Shown here: in pieces, positions 27,129 to 35,816 of the stretch
Numbering within the stretch: position 1 is the first letter of the stretch
How the letters are laid out: each line of letters starts with the position of its first letter
Program-made: the position numbers and the translations under genes
The notes under the pieces: model-generated
Told to the model about the DNA's origin: nothing
Databases searched by the model: none
What the model saw: the letters and a program-made list of their open reading frames with translations, nothing else
Source: an uncultured Oscillospiraceae bacterium
Lineage (GTDB): Bacteria; Bacillota; Clostridia; Oscillospirales; Ruminococcaceae
Reading direction: 5' to 3'
Length of the DNA stretch: 64,000 bases
NCBI GenBank assembly: GCA_910577565.1
Contig: CAJTNJ010000004.1
Location: 1 to 64,000, forward strand

Positions 27129-27805
27129 TTATGGATTTGTTCGAAGAAAAGATTAAATATTGCTTTAAAGATAGAGCTTTACTTAAAACTGCACTTACTC
27201 ATTCTTCTTATAACAATGAAGAAAGAAAATCGAAACGAAATAATGAAAGACTTGAATTTTTAGGTGATTCTGTTATATCGCTTGTTGTTACTGAGCACTT
27301 ATATAAAATTTTTTCTGACAAAACAGAAGGGGAGCTTACTAAAATCCGAGCATCGCTTGTGTGCGACCATTCGCTTGTTGAGTTTGCAAAAAAGATTGAC
27401 CTTGGCAACTTTTTGTTTATGGGGAAAGGTGAAGAACATTCGGGCGGAAGGAACAGACCATCTAATTTGGAAGATGCCTTTGAAGCACTAGTTGGTGCAA
27501 TATATCTTGATGGAGGAATTAAATGTGCAAGAAAATTTATAATGAGATTTGTTCCGGAAAATATTGAAATGAGTCAGATAGATCGTTTGCGAGATTATAA
27601 AACTCAGTTACAGGAAATTATTCAGCAAAATCCTGAGGAAAAAATTCAATATGTGTTAATAAGCGAAAGTGGCCCCGATCATAATAAGCGCTTTGAGACT
27701 GAAGTGCATCTGAATTCTAATGTGATAGGCAAAGGCATTGGCAAAAGCAAAAAACAATCTGAACAAAATGCTGCAAAGCAGGCACTTTATTTAATGGGAC
27801 TGTAA
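27125..27805 (+). CDS. rnc: Ribonuclease III
   Basis: Endonuclease for double-stranded RNA (rRNA and mRNA processing). The 226-residue product has the RNase III signature ERLEFLGDSVISL (about residue 40), the EDAFEALVGAIYLDGG second metal-binding block, and a C-terminal dsRNA-binding domain (DYKTQLQEIIQQ; GKSKKQSEQNAAKQAL). I chose ATG 27125, which forms an ATGA overlap with plsX; ATG 27131, 10 nt after GGGAG, is an equally possible start. Followed by the radical SAM gene and smc. Confidence 0.96.
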   Translation: MIMDLFEEKIKYCFKDRALLKTALTHSSYNNEERKSKRNNERLEFLGDSVISLVVTEHLYKIFSDKTEGELTKIRASLVCDHSLVEFAKKIDLGNFLFMGKGEEHSGGRNRPSNLEDAFEALVGAIYLDGGIKCARKFIMRFVPENIEMSQIDRLRDYKTQLQEIIQQNPEEKIQYVLISESGPDHNKRFETEVHLNSNVIGKGIGKSKKQSEQNAAKQALYLMGL

Positions 27806-27810
27806 ATTAA

Positions 27811-28812
27811 ATGGCAACACATTCGAACATAGCTTTTTTTATACCTCATATGGGCTGCAAAAATTCATGTTCATTTTGCAATCAAAACAGCATATCAGGT
27901 AAAACAACTGCTATAACTATCAGTGAGATAAGAAGTTCCTGTCTTAGTGTCTATAAAACTATGAGCTTAGATCAAAAGCGAACTGCACAAATAGCTTTTT
28001 TTGGCGGCAGTTTTACTGCGATAAATCGCAATTTGATGATTAAATATTTAGACTGTGTGCAGGATTTTATAGGTTATGATGGCTTTTTTGGAATTAGGAT
28101 TTCAACAAGGCCTGATGCTATTGATGAAGAGATACTTGAAATTTTAAAGGCTAAGTCAGTGAATGCCATAGAGCTTGGTGCACAGAGTATGGATGACTTC
28201 GTGCTTGAAAAAAATCTTAGAGGGCATACTGCCAAGCAGACTGAAAAAGCAAGCAAACTTATAAAAAACTATGGCATTGAACTTGGTCTTCAAATGATGG
28301 TTGGTTTGCCTTTGCAAGATGAAAAAAGTGTAATTGATACTTCTGTAAAGATTGCGTCATTAAAACCACAAACTGTTAGGATATATCCTGTTGTTGTTTT
28401 AAAAAATACATTGCTTGAAAAATGGTATAATAGCGGTGAATTCAAACCTTTTGATTTAAATTCAAGTGTTGATTTGTGTTCTAGATTGCTTGAATATTTT
28501 AATTTACATAATATTAATGTAATAAGACTTGGCCTTCATGCCCAAAAAAGTATGGAGGACGATATAGTATGCGGTGCATATCACCCGGCATTCAGAGAAC
28601 TATGTGAAAATAAAATTTACTTAAGAAAAATGACAAAATTGTTTGATGGTAAAAATCCCGGATCATATAAAATATTTGTTAATTCGCTTGAACTATCAAA
28701 AGCAATTGGCCATAAGAGGAGTAATTTAAAAAAGTTGAAAAGCGATGGTTACAATGTTGTGATTGTTTGTGATGAGAAATGTGATAAAGGAATATTAAGA
28801 TTGGGTTTATAA
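27811..28812 (+). CDS. Elp3-like radical SAM protein
   Basis: A 333-residue radical S-adenosylmethionine enzyme. The cluster motif is CKNSCSFC (CX3CX2C, from residue 16), followed by AFFGGSFTAI, the IRISTRPDAID strand and the family-type ELGAQSMDD. It resembles the Elp3-related radical SAM proteins that sit between rnc and smc in many Clostridia. No acetyltransferase domain is attached. The reaction is unknown; tRNA modification would be a guess. It lies 5 nt after rnc with no clear ribosome binding site, so coupling is likely. Confidence 0.88.
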   Translation: MATHSNIAFFIPHMGCKNSCSFCNQNSISGKTTAITISEIRSSCLSVYKTMSLDQKRTAQIAFFGGSFTAINRNLMIKYLDCVQDFIGYDGFFGIRISTRPDAIDEEILEILKAKSVNAIELGAQSMDDFVLEKNLRGHTAKQTEKASKLIKNYGIELGLQMMVGLPLQDEKSVIDTSVKIASLKPQTVRIYPVVVLKNTLLEKWYNSGEFKPFDLNSSVDLCSRLLEYFNLHNINVIRLGLHAQKSMEDDIVCGAYHPAFRELCENKIYLRKMTKLFDGKNPGSYKIFVNSLELSKAIGHKRSNLKKLKSDGYNVVIVCDEKCDKGILRLGL

Positions 28813-28831
28813 GGATATTTGGAGGAAGTTT

Positions 28832-31800
28832 ATGAGGCTAAAGTCATTGGAATTACAGGGTTTTAAGTCCTTTCCTGATATCACTCGTTTAGATTTTGAA
28901 GATGGTTTTACCGCAGTAGTCGGGCCAAATGGGAGTGGCAAAAGTAATATAAGCGATGCCATAAGATGGGCCCTTGGCGAACAGTCTACAAAAAATTTGC
29001 GTGGTCAGAAGATGGAGGATGTTATATTCTTGGGAACTCAAAATAGAAAATCGCAGGGGTTTGCCAAAGTATCTCTTACTTTTGACAATGAAGATAGGAC
29101 ACTTGATATCGATTCTGATGAAGTTATTATTTCCAGAAAATGTTATAGAAGTGGTGAAAGTGAATATTTGCTTAATGGTGAAAATGTGCTTTTAAAAGAT
29201 ATTTCTGAGATATTAATGGATACAGGCCTTTCTAAAGAGGGATATGCTTTAGTTGGTCAGGGCAAAATTGATGAAATTGTTTCTGCAAAATCATCCGAAC
29301 GAAGACAAATTTTTGAAGAAGCAGCAGGAATTACAAAGTATAGATATAGAAAAAAAGAAGCTCAAAATAAGTTAAGTCTTGCTGAAGAAAACCTCGTTAG
29401 GTTGACCGACATTTTAGATGAATTAAGAAATAGGGTTAAGCCGTTAAAGATTCAATCAGAAAAGGCTAAAAAGTTTAGAGAGCTTGATATTTGCAAAAAG
29501 CAACTTGAAATATCAATATGGATAAATGACTTAAAAAAATTAAAAGACAGTTTGAAAAATCAAGAAGATAAGCTTTTTATAACAAAAAATGATTATGAAA
29601 ATGAAGAAAAATATTTAGAAGAACTTTCAATTAAAACACAAGAGATATATGATAAAATTCAAAACTATCAGTTAGAAATAGAGCGTGCTCGCAGTGAAAA
29701 AGAAGAATTAGCAGAAAGAAATACTTTAAAAGAGACTAATATTGCTGTTTTAAATAGTGATATAAATCATGCGAAAAGCGATATTCAAAGAATTGAAAAT
29801 GAAAAAGAAACGCTATCACTAAGTGGAGAAGATTTATTTAGAGAAATTAAAAAAAAGCAAGAAAATTTAAAAGAACTTGAACATCAGCTTGAAGAAAAAA
29901 ATAAGGAAATAGAAGATGCGCGTGATGATCTATTTAAATTTAATCAAGAAGGAAGCGGAGTTGACTTGGTTTGTTCTGATCTTGCTTCTTCTATTAACTC
30001 ATTTATTTTGGAAAAGTCAACGGCAACTGTAAATATTTCGTCATTTAGTGTAAGGATTAGTGAATTAAATGAACGAAAAGAAAGTATATGCGATAATATT
30101 AATAAAAAAAAGGCGGACAAATGTAAAACGCAAAAAGATTTGGATGAAACAAACTTGCTTATAGAAGAGATTGATCAAAAAATTGAAGAACTTAATAATT
30201 TTAAGGCAGGATATGAAATAAAACTAAATTCGCGAAAGAAAAAGCTTGATGAGATAAATAGCAGTTTAAATATTATCAAAAACTCAGTTTCTAAGGCACA
30301 ACAAAGAATAGATATTTTAAATGATCTTGAGAAAAATCTTGAAGGTTATTATTATAGTGTTAAGCAGGTTTTAAAATTATCCAAAAGTGGTTATTTAGAA
30401 GGTGTTTGCGGAACAATATCTCAACTGATTGAGCTCCCATCAGAGTATGCAATAGCGATAGAAACCGCACTTGGTGGCGGCATGCAAAATATTGTCGTTG
30501 ATGATGAAACTAGCGCACAAAAGGCAATAAGGTTTTTAAAGGAGCAAAATGCAGGACGTGCTACATTTTTGCCGCTTACTTCTGTTAAATCTAATATTAT
30601 TGAAAAACAAGGTCTTAAGAATTGTAATGGCTTTATAGGTATAGCTTCCAATCTTGTTGCATGTGATGATAAATATAACGGTGTAATTAAAAATATGTTA
30701 GGCAGAACCGTTGTTGTTGATGATTTAAAAAGTGGCATTCAAATGGCAAAGCAGTATGGTTATAGTTTTAAGATAGTTACGTTAGATGGACAAGTTATTA
30801 ATGCAGGAGGCTCAATTACCGGAGGCTCTAAAGCAAAAAATGTTGGCTTACTTTCAAGAAAAAATGAGATAGATAAGTTTATAATAGAAATGAAAAAATT
30901 AAAAGCCGAACAAGAAGAATTAAAAACAAAAAGCGATGAGTTTACAGGACAAACCGATAAAATTTTAGTTCAAATCAAAGCTGCAGACAGTGAGCTAAAA
31001 GTTTGCTCTGAAGATAAAATAAAATATTTAGGTGAAAGTAAAAGATTTGCCGATTCTATAAATAATATAAATCAAATATTGTTTGAATTAGAAGAAGAAC
31101 TTAATAAGTCTGACAAACAAATTAAAGAATTGATTGAATCAACAGAAGAATCTGAAAATAAGCTTAAAAATTCAAAAAAGCAGATTGATTCGCTTAAAGA
31201 GAAGCTTTCATCATTGCAGGGCGATCAAGAAAATTTAAAAGAAAAAAGAGAAGATCTTGAAAGCAATATATATAAATTAGATGTCAAGAAAAATGAAATA
31301 GAAGCAGGCATTAACCACCTAAAAGCTATCATTGACGATATGAATGTTCGTGCTAATGGTAACTCTGATAAGCTAGATTTGTTGGAGGATCAGTTAAAAG
31401 AAAAATTTAAACTGATTAATGATAAACAAAAAGAGCTTGAAGATGAAAAAACTTCAAAAGAAGCAGGAATTAATGAGATAAACTTAATAAATGAGCGAAT
31501 AGAAGAGTTTATGCAAAAAAGAGTCGAAACAGAAAAAAACTCTGCACTCATTCGAAATGCCGAAAAAGATCATCAAGAATCAAAAGAAAATTTAGGCAGA
31601 GAATTAACGCGTTTGGAAGAACAAAAGAATATTTTAAAGCGGGATTATGAGAAAATAATATCGGATATGTGGGAAGCTTATAATATAACTTTATCTCAGG
31701 CAGAAGAACAAGCTAAAAATTTTGAAGATTATAGTGAGGCTAAAAAAGAACTTGCTTCAATAAAGTTAAAAATAAGACAGCTTGGGTCTATAAACTTAGA

Positions 31801-32401
31801 AGCAATTGAAGAATATGAAGAGGTCAAAGAAAGGTATGACTTTTTAAATAATCAAGTAAAAGATGCCAAAAAATCGAAAAATGACCTTGAAAAAATTATA
31901 AAGTATCTTACAAGCTCAATGAAAGATATGTTCATAAGATCGTTTAATGAAATAAATTATAATTTCAAACAAATCTTTGTCAAACTATTTGATGGCGGTA
32001 AAGCTGAGTTGTCGCTTGAGGATCGAGAAGATGTATTGGAAAGTGGTATAAATATAGAAGTGCAGCCGCCGGGCAAGATAATTAAAAATTTATCATCTTT
32101 GTCTGGGGGAGAGAAAGCATTTGTAGCAATTGCAATATATTTTGCCATAATAAAAGTTAGACCATCGCCGTTTTGTGTTTTGGACGAAATTGAAGCCGCA
32201 CTTGATGATGTTAATGTAAACAAGTTCGCGTCATATATAAACAATATAGATGACGATACACAGTTTATTGTTATAACGCATCGTCGCGGAACAATGGAAC
32301 AAGCAAATGTACTTTATGGTGTGACCATGCAGGAAGAGGGAGTGTCTAAGCTTTTAAAACTTACTACATCTCATGATTCCAAAAATATGGTACCCGCATA
32401 A
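28832..32401 (+). CDS. smc: Chromosome segregation protein SMC
   Basis: SMC is the condensin ATPase that folds and segregates the chromosome with ScpAB. The 1189-residue product has Walker A VGPNGSGKSNISDA (about 31-44), long coiled coils, the hinge (about 515-670, with GRATFLPL and INAGGSITGGS), a second coiled coil, then the ABC signature LSGGEKAFVAIAI (about 1091) and Walker B CVLDEIEAALDD (about 1114). TTTGGAGGAAG precedes ATG 28832. smc-ftsY is the usual order. Confidence 0.98.
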   Translation: MRLKSLELQGFKSFPDITRLDFEDGFTAVVGPNGSGKSNISDAIRWALGEQSTKNLRGQKMEDVIFLGTQNRKSQGFAKVSLTFDNEDRTLDIDSDEVIISRKCYRSGESEYLLNGENVLLKDISEILMDTGLSKEGYALVGQGKIDEIVSAKSSERRQIFEEAAGITKYRYRKKEAQNKLSLAEENLVRLTDILDELRNRVKPLKIQSEKAKKFRELDICKKQLEISIWINDLKKLKDSLKNQEDKLFITKNDYENEEKYLEELSIKTQEIYDKIQNYQLEIERARSEKEELAERNTLKETNIAVLNSDINHAKSDIQRIENEKETLSLSGEDLFREIKKKQENLKELEHQLEEKNKEIEDARDDLFKFNQEGSGVDLVCSDLASSINSFILEKSTATVNISSFSVRISELNERKESICDNINKKKADKCKTQKDLDETNLLIEEIDQKIEELNNFKAGYEIKLNSRKKKLDEINSSLNIIKNSVSKAQQRIDILNDLEKNLEGYYYSVKQVLKLSKSGYLEGVCGTISQLIELPSEYAIAIETALGGGMQNIVVDDETSAQKAIRFLKEQNAGRATFLPLTSVKSNIIEKQGLKNCNGFIGIASNLVACDDKYNGVIKNMLGRTVVVDDLKSGIQMAKQYGYSFKIVTLDGQVINAGGSITGGSKAKNVGLLSRKNEIDKFIIEMKKLKAEQEELKTKSDEFTGQTDKILVQIKAADSELKVCSEDKIKYLGESKRFADSINNINQILFELEEELNKSDKQIKELIESTEESENKLKNSKKQIDSLKEKLSSLQGDQENLKEKREDLESNIYKLDVKKNEIEAGINHLKAIIDDMNVRANGNSDKLDLLEDQLKEKFKLINDKQKELEDEKTSKEAGINEINLINERIEEFMQKRVETEKNSALIRNAEKDHQESKENLGRELTRLEEQKNILKRDYEKIISDMWEAYNITLSQAEEQAKNFEDYSEAKKELASIKLKIRQLGSINLEAIEEYEEVKERYDFLNNQVKDAKKSKNDLEKIIKYLTSSMKDMFIRSFNEINYNFKQIFVKLFDGGKAELSLEDREDVLESGINIEVQPPGKIIKNLSSLSGGEKAFVAIAIYFAIIKVRPSPFCVLDEIEAALDDVNVNKFASYINNIDDDTQFIVITHRRGTMEQANVLYGVTMQEEGVSKLLKLTTSHDSKNMVPA

Positions 32402-32462
32402 TTTTGTGATATAATAGACATATATGAAATTATTTTGATATTATCAATATGGAGGCAAAATA

Positions 32463-33392
32463 ATGGGATTTTTTGATAAAATAAGACTTGGTCTTGCAAA
32501 AACACGTGGAGAAATGACAGAACAGCTTGATCAGGCATTTGGATCGACAGAAAAAATATCTGATGATCTTTATGAAGAACTAGAAGAAATTTTGATTATG
32601 TCTGATATTGGCATGGACACCTCTATTGAAATTATAGATATGCTAAAAGAAAATGTGAAAAAGGATAAACTTAAACTAAGCGGGCAAGCAAGAAATGCTT
32701 TGATAGAGATAATTACCGAAGTTATTTCGGGTGATGAAGAGTTAAATGTTAGCACCAAGCCGTCTATAATATTGGTATTAGGTGTAAATGGCGTAGGAAA
32801 AACGACAACAATTGGAAAACTTGCTTCCTATTTTAAAAATCAAGGAAAATCGGTTATACTTGGTGCCGCCGATACATTTAGAGCAGCTGCAACAGAACAA
32901 CTTGAAGTGTGGGCTAATCGCACCGATTGTCATGTAGTAAAGCATAGGGAAGGTGCAGATCCGGCAGCTGTGGTTTTTGATACAATAAGTGCTGCTAAAA
33001 AACGTGGTATTGATATTGCAATATGTGACACTGCTGGAAGACTTCACAATAAGAAAAACCTTATGAGTGAGCTTTTAAAGATAAGCAATGTTGTAAAAAG
33101 AGAAAGCAAAGATTGTGATGTAGAAATTTTGTTAGTAGTTGATGCGACCACTGGCCAAAACGGCGTTGTCCAAGCAAGAGAGTTTAAAAAAGCAGCAGGT
33201 CTTACCGGCATAATCTTAACTAAATTAGATGGAACGGCAAAAGGCGGTATAGTTATACCTATAAAACAACAATTGGAACTTCCAATAAAGTTTGTAGGTG
33301 TAGGGGAGGGAATAGACGATTTGCAGCCGTTTGATGCGAAAGTGTTTACAAAGGCTTTGTTTGATACAAATGATGTGGAGGATATATCATGA
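32463..33392 (+). CDS. ftsY: Signal recognition particle receptor FtsY
   Basis: SRP receptor GTPase that docks nascent membrane proteins at the translocon. The 309-residue product has the NG domains: helical N domain, then GVNGVGKTTTIGKLA (P-loop, about 108), DTFRAAATEQL, DTAGRLHNK and TKLDGTAKGG. The acidic A domain of E. coli type is lacking, as usual in Bacillota. ATG 32463 follows ATGGAGG; TATAAT at about 32409 in the 61-nt gap may give it an extra promoter. It overlaps rdgB by 4 nt (ATGA). Confidence 0.97.
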   Translation: MGFFDKIRLGLAKTRGEMTEQLDQAFGSTEKISDDLYEELEEILIMSDIGMDTSIEIIDMLKENVKKDKLKLSGQARNALIEIITEVISGDEELNVSTKPSIILVLGVNGVGKTTTIGKLASYFKNQGKSVILGAADTFRAAATEQLEVWANRTDCHVVKHREGADPAAVVFDTISAAKKRGIDIAICDTAGRLHNKKNLMSELLKISNVVKRESKDCDVEILLVVDATTGQNGVVQAREFKKAAGLTGIILTKLDGTAKGGIVIPIKQQLELPIKFVGVGEGIDDLQPFDAKVFTKALFDTNDVEDIS

Positions 33393-33976
33393 AAATTGTA
33401 ATAGCAAGTGAAAATAAAGGAAAAATAAAAGAGTTTTCAAGAATATTAATACCACTGGGATTCGAAGTTATTTCACGTGCAAACGCGGGTATGACAGATG
33501 AAATTGAAGAAACAGGTATTACATTTATAGAAAATGCACAAATTAAAGCTATGACTACATATAAAGCGCTTGGTTTGCCAGCAATTGCTGATGATTCTGG
33601 ACTTGAGGTTGATGCCCTTTTTGGTGCGCCTGGAATATATTCTGCAAGATATTCGGCTGATGATGGAACAAAATGTACAAGTGAAAGCAACAACGCTAAA
33701 CTTTTAAAAGAATTAGATGGTGTAAAAAATAGGAAAGCTAGATATGTATGCGCTTTGTGTTTTGTAAACAAAGACGGCAAAATGTTTGATATTGTTGAAA
33801 CTTGTGAAGGTGAGATAGGTCTAGAGCTTGAAGGCAAAGATGGGTTTGGATATGATCCTTTGTTTAAATTTAATGGTGTAAGTTTTGGAAACGCATCGCC
33901 AAAAGATAAAGATTTGGTTAGCCACCGTGGCAAGGCTCTCAGAAAGTTAGCAAAAAATATTGATAAATGGAAATAG
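33389..33976 (+). CDS. rdgB: dITP/XTP pyrophosphatase (RdgB/Ham1)
   Basis: House-cleaning enzyme hydrolysing dITP and XTP to monophosphates. The 195-residue product has the family start VIASENKGKIKEFSRIL, ENAQIKA, the catalytic ADDSGLEVDALFGAPGIYSARY and the C-terminal FGYDPLF and SHRGKALRKL. It is coupled to ftsY by an ATGA overlap. Confidence 0.96.
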   Translation: MKIVIASENKGKIKEFSRILIPLGFEVISRANAGMTDEIEETGITFIENAQIKAMTTYKALGLPAIADDSGLEVDALFGAPGIYSARYSADDGTKCTSESNNAKLLKELDGVKNRKARYVCALCFVNKDGKMFDIVETCEGEIGLELEGKDGFGYDPLFKFNGVSFGNASPKDKDLVSHRGKALRKLAKNIDKWK

Positions 33977-34272
33977 TAACAATCAAGCAATAGGCAGATG
34001 TTTTTTTCAAAAGCTTAAGTTTGTTGTTTAAGGAATATAGCTGATTTTAGATTTCGAATATATTTTTATATGTGGTTATATTTTAATGAAAAATTGTTTT
34101 TTATTTGTTTTATTTGTTTGGTATAATCAAAAAATAGAGTTAAAATCTTATGTTTTAAAAAAATATTATAATAGAAAAAATGATATGTAGTAGATGTTGA
34201 AATTGTTTTGTTTATAATAATAAATTTATGTTTTATAAAAAATATTAAAAAGAAAGATGGAATGGATGTATA
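33977..34272. other. Intergenic region before nadD-yqeK
   Basis: Nearly 300 bp of AT-rich DNA. A TATAAT occurs at about 34122-34127 (TTGGTATAATC) with a poor -35, and could start the nadD operon. No gene or clear RNA structure was seen. Confidence 0.4.
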
Positions 34273-35436
34273 ATGTCAAAGATTGGTTTATTTGGAGGAA
34301 CTTTTAACCCTATACATAACGGGCACATATTGTTTTTGCAGCAAATCAAGGAAAAATATTGCCTTGACAAAGTAATTTTGATGCCTTCAAATATACCGCC
34401 ACATAAATATTCTGCTCTTGCGACAAATAATGAGCGCTTTAAAATGTGCAAGCTTGCGACGGAAGAAATTGATTATATTGCTGTTAGCGATATAGAATAT
34501 AAGTTATCTAAAAAGAGTTATACATCTAATACACTAAAAATTTTAAAAAAAAGTTACCCTAATGATGAAATTTATCTTATAATTGGGCCTGACATGCTGC
34601 TTTCATTTGATAAGTGGTATGAATATAATTCCATTATCGAAAAATTTCCTATATTATCGGGAACTTCGTCAAAATATGAATATGAACTAATGACAAGCAA
34701 GGCAAAGGAACTTGGTGGAAATATCTCGGTTTTTATGATGGATATTTTAAAAGTGTCGTCAACATATATAAGAATAAAGTATGCGCAAGGTGAAAGTTGC
34801 GCTGAGTATTTAAATAAAAAAGTTGCGCAATATATATCTAAAGAGAAAATTTATATGAAAGAAAATACTTTTTTTGTTGAGTGTTATAATACAGTGAGAA
34901 ATCAACTTTCTAAAAAGCGATTTAATCATTGTTTGATGGTGGCAAAAGCTGCAAAAGAGCTTGCAAAAATTTACAATGAAGATGAAAAAAAAGCCGAAAT
35001 TGCTGGTTTGCTGCATGATATTATGAAAGAAAAAGATAATGCATTTTTATTGCATTTTATGGCTGAAAATGATATAATTTTAAGCAAACTTGAAAAAAAT
35101 TGCCCTAAAATTTGGCATTCAATTGTAGGTGCAGTTTATTGTGAAAAATACCTTGGAATTGAGGATGAAAATATAATTAATGCTATAAGATATCATACTA
35201 CTGCAAAAGAAGGTATGAGTAAGTTTGAAAAAATCATTTATATAGCTGATTGCATAAGTGATGATCGTAAATATAAAGAAGCCGAAATAGAACGAGAAAT
35301 GGTAAAAAAAGATCTTAATATGGCAATTTTTTATCATTTGAAAAATACTATAATAAATCTTTGTGAGCAAAAAAGTGTGGTGCACCCAGATACGGTTAAT
35401 TGTTATAATGAACTGTGTGCAGATAAAACAAATTAA
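34273..35436 (+). CDS. nadD: NadD-YqeK fusion: nicotinate-nucleotide adenylyltransferase / HD-domain hydrolase
   Basis: A 387-residue fusion. Residues 1-195 are NadD, which makes nicotinate adenine dinucleotide in NAD synthesis: GLFGGTFNPIHNGH, the LIIGPDML segment and the SSTYIR motif. Residues ~205-385 are a YqeK-type HD hydrolase (family known as symmetrical Ap4A hydrolases): KRFNHCLMVAKAA (H about 218), GLLHDIMKE (HD about 246), and RYHTTA, SKFEKIIYIADCIS. In many Bacillota these are two adjacent genes; here the frame runs through with no stop or restart. rsfS follows 14 nt later, then leuS. ATG 34273 has only a weak GATGGA site. Confidence 0.93.
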   Translation: MSKIGLFGGTFNPIHNGHILFLQQIKEKYCLDKVILMPSNIPPHKYSALATNNERFKMCKLATEEIDYIAVSDIEYKLSKKSYTSNTLKILKKSYPNDEIYLIIGPDMLLSFDKWYEYNSIIEKFPILSGTSSKYEYELMTSKAKELGGNISVFMMDILKVSSTYIRIKYAQGESCAEYLNKKVAQYISKEKIYMKENTFFVECYNTVRNQLSKKRFNHCLMVAKAAKELAKIYNEDEKKAEIAGLLHDIMKEKDNAFLLHFMAENDIILSKLEKNCPKIWHSIVGAVYCEKYLGIEDENIINAIRYHTTAKEGMSKFEKIIYIADCISDDRKYKEAEIEREMVKKDLNMAIFYHLKNTIINLCEQKSVVHPDTVNCYNELCADKTN

Positions 35437-35450
35437 ATGGGGTAATTAAT

Positions 35451-35810
35451 GTGGATAGTGAAATCTTGATGAAATCAGTAGTAAAAGTACTTGATGACAA
35501 AAAAGCTAGTGATATCAAAGTTATTAAATTAGATGATTTAACTATTATGTGCGATTATTTTGTAATAGCAGACGCCGATAATGCAACTCATGTTAGAAGT
35601 CTTGTTGATGATGTAGAGTATGAATTAAAAAAAGAGGGGAGAAATCCCAAGAGGATTGAGAAAGATAATTCTTCTAATTGGATTATACTCGACTATCAAG
35701 ATGTAGTAGTTCATATATTTCATAAAAGTGCTAGAGAATTTTATAATCTGGAAAATTTATGGGCAGATGGTCAAGAAATAGCAACTAATGATATAATTGA
35801 GGAGGACTAA
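35451..35810 (+). CDS. rsfS: Ribosomal silencing factor RsfS
   Basis: A 119-residue RsfS/DUF143 protein that binds L14 and blocks subunit joining in starvation. Conserved KASDIKVIKLDDLTIMCDYFVIA, NWIILDYQDVVVHIFH and ENLWADG are present. GTG 35451 follows GGGG. Its stop overlaps the leuS ribosome binding site (GAGGAGGACTAA). The nadD-yqeK-rsfS order is conserved in Bacillota. Confidence 0.96.
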   Translation: MDSEILMKSVVKVLDDKKASDIKVIKLDDLTIMCDYFVIADADNATHVRSLVDDVEYELKKEGRNPKRIEKDNSSNWIILDYQDVVVHIFHKSAREFYNLENLWADGQEIATNDIIEED

Positions 35811-35816
35811 TTTTAA

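Noticed and set aside
35437..35816. T-box leader for leuS
   Set aside because: leuS directly follows rsfS with a 6-nt gap, so there is no room for a leader; lysS has only an 84-nt gap with a simple terminator.
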